This document shows positions 60,325-64,000 of a DNA stretch of 64,000 nucleotides, piece after piece; positions within the stretch are counted from its first letter, which is position 1, and each line of letters begins with the position of its first letter. The position numbers were made by a program, and so were the translations under genes. This DNA is from Brassica napus. Taxonomy: Eukaryota > Streptophyta > Magnoliopsida > Brassicales > Brassicaceae. The notes under the pieces were generated by a model that was given only the letters and a program-made list of their open reading frames with translations, was not told the origin of the DNA and did not search any database. The stretch covers positions 32,340,137 through 32,404,136 of the forward strand of contig NC_063450.1 of the NCBI RefSeq assembly GCF_020379485.1, written 5' to 3'.

Positions 60325-61965
60325 TTAGTGTTGGTCTCCGTGACGACCTCTGCCTCGGCAGTCCCGGCTTTTGCGACCTCTTACTGTTTGCCACTGCATA
60401 TCTTGGACCTTCTGAGATGGTTTCAGCTCTCTTCCATGTCGTGATCGTTGGGCCATTTCAAATTCATTAAAATAACCTGTGCAATCACCTGTGAAAGGAG
60501 TAAAAGACAAACCTCCGGAATATGGTGGAATATCACTTGAAACTTCGGGTGGGGGCGTTAAAAAAACACTCCATGTGGCTGGAAGATCTTCCAAAGTAGT
60601 TGTATGGTCTGTATTAAGCGGAGCATTTTCAGACAAGGCTGAATTGCTAGAAGGAGTGGCTGTTGCTGTTGTTGTTGCTTTAAAGATGGTGGCTGGAGTA
60701 GATGGTTCTGACTCGGTAGCTGTAGGGAGGATCTCAAAAAAGGATGAAGGTGAAGAGGCTAGCTAGTACTTGGCCATCAGATACTGATGTAGACTTTAGA
60801 GTAGCAACTGATGTAGTAGGTAATGCTTCTATGGCTTGAATGACTGTGGTCGAGACTAAAGTGGATGGGACATGGACTGAACCAATATTCACAGTAGGTG
60901 AGGGAGCCATTAAAGTAGGAACATGTTCTGTGACTGATGCAGCGGAAACAACATGAGTTCCTGTGATGGACGCTACTGCAGCAACTGGAGTTCTTGTGAC
61001 TGACGCAACGGCAGCAACTGGAGGAGAGACTGTTGGAATAATGGCTGAATCAGTCCTTGCCACAGTAACAGAAGCAGAAATACTCATATCATCTGTAGCA
61101 ACTTCAGGGACAAAAACAGAAGGGTAAACACTTGCAGAAGCAAGCGAAGCTCCTATTTGATCATTAGACGGATGACTCGAGTTCCTAGGCTGAGCAGATT
61201 TTTGCAGACATCTTGAGTCTTTATGGCCTAAGTGTCCACACTTACCACACTTTGTTGGGATCCATGAATACTTTACATCAACCAATGATATAGTACCCCT
61301 TTTGTCATTCAAAGTGATCTTCTGCGGGAATTGCTTGTCCAATTCAACTTCCACCAAGATTTTTGCCTCACCCATGAGAGTAGGGTCAAGTCTGGGCTTA
61401 TTTGTCAGCATTAGAGCTCCCAGGGCAGAGGCAATTCGGCTTATTCCTGGATTAGAGTATAACCTACTGGGGATATTTTTTAGAGTTACCCAAACTGGAA
61501 TAGTGGAAATCTCTGGAAGAGATAATGAAGCTGCAGGACTCCAAGGAGCTACAAACATCAAGCAGTCATCCACATGTCATAATCCCCTCTGAAGAATCCA
61601 AGAACGTGTAGATACATCTGGAATGTGGAATAAAAAAGAAGAATCACCTAGTTTCCTAGAAAGGATTCTGCATTTCTTACCCCAAATCCTATTAACTACA
61701 GCATGAACAAGCCCACCTGACGGAATAGAACAGCGATGAAACTGGCCAATAATATACTCTTTCTGATTTTCAGGACCATGAAGCAGAAGTTTGCTCGGAA
61801 TTGTTACCATTGGAGTACCATCTTCCAAGTATGTGGGAGATGTTGTTTTGTAGAGGTTCCTAGCAGATGGGTTCATCTTCTCAGCCCAAGGGAATCAAAG
61901 ATTTCCATCTTTCTTTACTTCAGGAGTAGGCAATTTTAAATTTCCAAATCGCTTGTTAAAGTGCT
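60325..61965 (-). pseudogene. LINE ORF1-like protein (DUF4283 plus CCHC zinc knuckle), broken
   Basis: Reads from about 61965 down. The DUF4283 part (EYIIGQFHRCSIPSGG, PVWVTLKNIPS, KPRLDPTLMGEAKI) is followed by a zinc knuckle CGKCGHLGHKDSRC and a long Ala/Val/Thr/Pro-rich tail ending near 60325. Two in-frame TGA codons (61895-61897 and 61577-61579) and a break near 60734 (a stop, after which the tail resumes at 60636) disable it. Such proteins bind nucleic acid and accompany LINE reverse transcriptases; no RT follows here. Confidence 0.75.
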
Positions 61966-62588
61966 TACATATTTTGTTAGGAACATGTTACTTCCCCATC
62001 CTCAATCTTAGCCATATGCATTTACAGCTCAATAACCAGACATTTGAGTTTAGCTCATTCATATTATATATATGTACAAGTCCATGTGAACTTCCATAAG
62101 CATATTGTTTGTTTTTGGGCACGTATTCAAGCCGGCATATATTTGTTTTAGCTTCTTTTTCTAAAAGTCACCCAAATATTTGTGTTGAGAAAGTTTCAGA
62201 TCAGGTTGACGCAGTCGATGATCCACTGGAATCTTTGTGTTGTATTATCACATCACAATAATTTATGTTATTCTCTGAGGTTTCTATTAGCTTGGTGACA
62301 TGTTAAGTTGTGTAGTTGGTGGCGTCATAGGCAGATTTAGAAGACAAAATATTAAATGGATATTGTTATTGATAAAAAGGCACCAGAGACTCAGGATGCA
62401 CAATGTCACAATCTAATTATTTGAATATTTATACGGGCTGGACCATAATAATTGACACATTATCCGTTTCCTTTTAAGTTTTCTTTTTTGTATTTTGGTT
62501 GGTCCATATATAAATATTTAGAACGTTATAATAATTTATATGATTTAAAGATACATCTAAAATGATTGTCATCAATATATAACTGAAA
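61966..62588. other. Intergenic, nothing recognised
   Basis: Unique AT-rich sequence up to the Helitron 3' end; no frame or element boundary was found. Confidence 0.45.
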
Positions 62589-63640
62589 CTAGGTGATTGT
62601 CTGCGAATTCGCGGATATAAGTATTGTATGAAAATATATATTATGTATACAATGTCATATAATTTGATACATTAAAAATATAATTTTTAATTTCAAATAA
62701 TTTGAAAAACTATCGTAAATTTTCTACAAATTTGATGTAAAAATAAATGATGAATATTTAGTAATAACAAATGCTTGTGGAATTATATATGTAATTATCA
62801 CATTAACTTCACTAACACATATTATGCATCTTCTTCGGTTTCTTCTTATTTTTTGCCAAATATTTTTTTTTCTCTAAATAGTAATACAAAACATACAATC
62901 AATAAACCAAAAATCCCTTAGAATTCTTTGCAATCATAACATTATCTTATTCAGTATATTATTTGACTTAAATGCAAAACATTTTTTAAACCAAAGTTCT
63001 CACATGTTCCATTAAATATAATCCGTCCAATCTTCAAAACCTAATTATTTATAAAGTATAATGGACATTATAAGAGATTAATAATTATTATAGAAACAAC
63101 TATATTTTTATATGCATATGAAATCATTATATAGATTTCTATATATATTTTTCTATTCATTTTTATGTAGTATATAAATATAAAATAATTGATCAAACAT
63201 TATTACACTTTCTATAACTTTGAAAATTAACTACCTTTAATTATTATTTGTACTATCATTTCGGTTATTTGGCAAGTGATAATAATTAGTTTTACACTTA
63301 TCTTTTATTTTAGATCTAATAAAAATAATTTAAAATTATAAAAAGTTTCGTTCATTATATTATTTAGTTTATAAATATAAAAAATAATTGATCAAACCTT
63401 ATTATTTTTTATAAAATTTCAACAATTAGTTCCATAAATCATTATTTGTAATATAATTTAGATTATTTGGAAAGTGATATTAATTGGTTCTAGATTTATT
63501 TTTATTTTAAATCTAATCTAAAATAAATAAAATTAAAATTTATCGACCAAGCAAATCATAACAAATTTTTTAAGACTTCACATATGATCGGCATGTAAGT
63601 AAAAATTACTTAAGTGACTTCTCGTTTAATATATAGGAGA
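62589..63640 (-). mobile_element. Helitron-like element, copy 4
   Basis: The minus-strand 3' end is a palindromic GCGAATTCGC hairpin, then about 10 bp, then CTAG|T at 62589. The likely 5' end TCTCCTATATATTAAACGAG starts at 63640, but the base before it is T, not the expected A. About 1.05 kb, AT-rich, non-coding. Internal blocks with TATGTAGTATATAAATATAAAA repeat at about 63150-63290 and 63355-63480. Confidence 0.65.
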
Positions 63641-64000
63641 ATTTTTAGTTTTTATAAAATTTTTATAATCTCATATAAATCATTTAAATTAAGATAAAAT
63701 AAATTTGTAAGCCATGATAGATAGTTTTGTAAATATTTTAATTTTTATAAATGACATATAAGATGTATATGGACACTATAAGACATAAATAATTATTATA
63801 ATTCCTTATATACGAATATAATGTTTTATATAAGAAAATCAAATCATTATATCGATTTCTATAAATTGTGTTCTACTGATTATTTTATGTAGTATATAAA
63901 TATAAAAAGAATTAATAAAAAAATATTACACTTTCTATAATTATGGAAAATTAATTACCTTAAATTATTATTTGTAATATCATTTACACTATTTGGTAAG
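63641..64000. repeat. Related repeat continuing to the window edge
   Basis: 63760-64000 repeats the 63060-63280 block of the neighbouring Helitron (ATTATATxGATTTCTATA, TTTATGTAGTATATAAATATAAAA, ATTACACTTTCTATAA, TATTTGTAxTATCATTT) in the same orientation. It is probably part of a second Helitron copy that continues beyond the window. Confidence 0.55.

Overview
The window is plant nuclear DNA, almost certainly from a Brassicaceae species and most likely Brassica. The evidence is intron-containing plant genes, a nuclear tRNA-Lys, Athila-type Ty3/Gypsy LTRs, Helitrons with CTAG|T 3' ends, and many small hAT, CACTA, Mutator and Harbinger-like elements. Gene density is low: three intact protein genes and one tRNA in 64 kb, with most of the rest mobile DNA in various stages of decay.

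Layout. 1-7259: 3' half of an Athila-like LTR retrotransposon, with an intact pol (protease, RT, RNase H, integrase), a non-coding 3' internal region, a polypurine tract and a 1,679-bp 3' LTR. 8014-11473: a nest of three elements, a minus-strand solo LTR with 5-bp target duplication AGCAC, holding a hAT-like element with an 8-bp duplication, holding a Helitron. 11474-13080: another decayed LTR with a 182-bp tandem duplication. 13175-17978: a Helitron-like element carrying a 2.7-kb non-autonomous CACTA transposon (TTT duplication) full of palindromic subterminal repeats. 19772-22545: a complete ten-exon polygalacturonase gene (400 aa), followed at 24.5-26.8 kb by a broken partial tandem copy. 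27-43 kb: Helitrons, a LINE pseudogene, GAAGTCTTC-rich repeats, three hAT elements with perfect 8-bp duplications, Harbinger-like MITEs and a foldback Mutator-like element.

43522-47250: on the minus strand, a complete nine-exon copper-transporting P1B-ATPase of the RAN1/HMA7 type (993 aa). A tRNA-Lys(UUU) gene lies about 350 bp upstream on the same strand. 48740-51040: a 5'-truncated LINE with an 18-bp target duplication. 53.1-54.4 kb: a hAT fragment and a LINE ORF1-like N-terminal fragment. 54.6-56.85 kb: a degenerate AT-rich tandem array. 57760-59623: on the minus strand, a three-exon Golgi-type glycosyltransferase (DxD, GT77/PF03407 type, 357 aa). 60325-61965: an ORF1-like (DUF4283 plus zinc knuckle) pseudogene. 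62589-64000: further Helitron sequence.

The three intact genes do not form a pathway. Copper delivery to secretory compartments, cell-wall glycan synthesis and pectin hydrolysis are separate housekeeping or wall functions. I recall RAN1 (At5g44790), a nucleotide-diphospho-sugar transferase (At5g44820) and pectin-lyase-like genes (At5g44830/44840) lying near one another in Arabidopsis, so the window is probably the orthologous segment swollen by transposons; that recollection needs checking. I found no clearly new biological system. The most unusual items are the nested insertions, the CACTA subterminal palindromes, a tRNA-like promoter inside the foldback Mutator-like element, and the AT-rich array.
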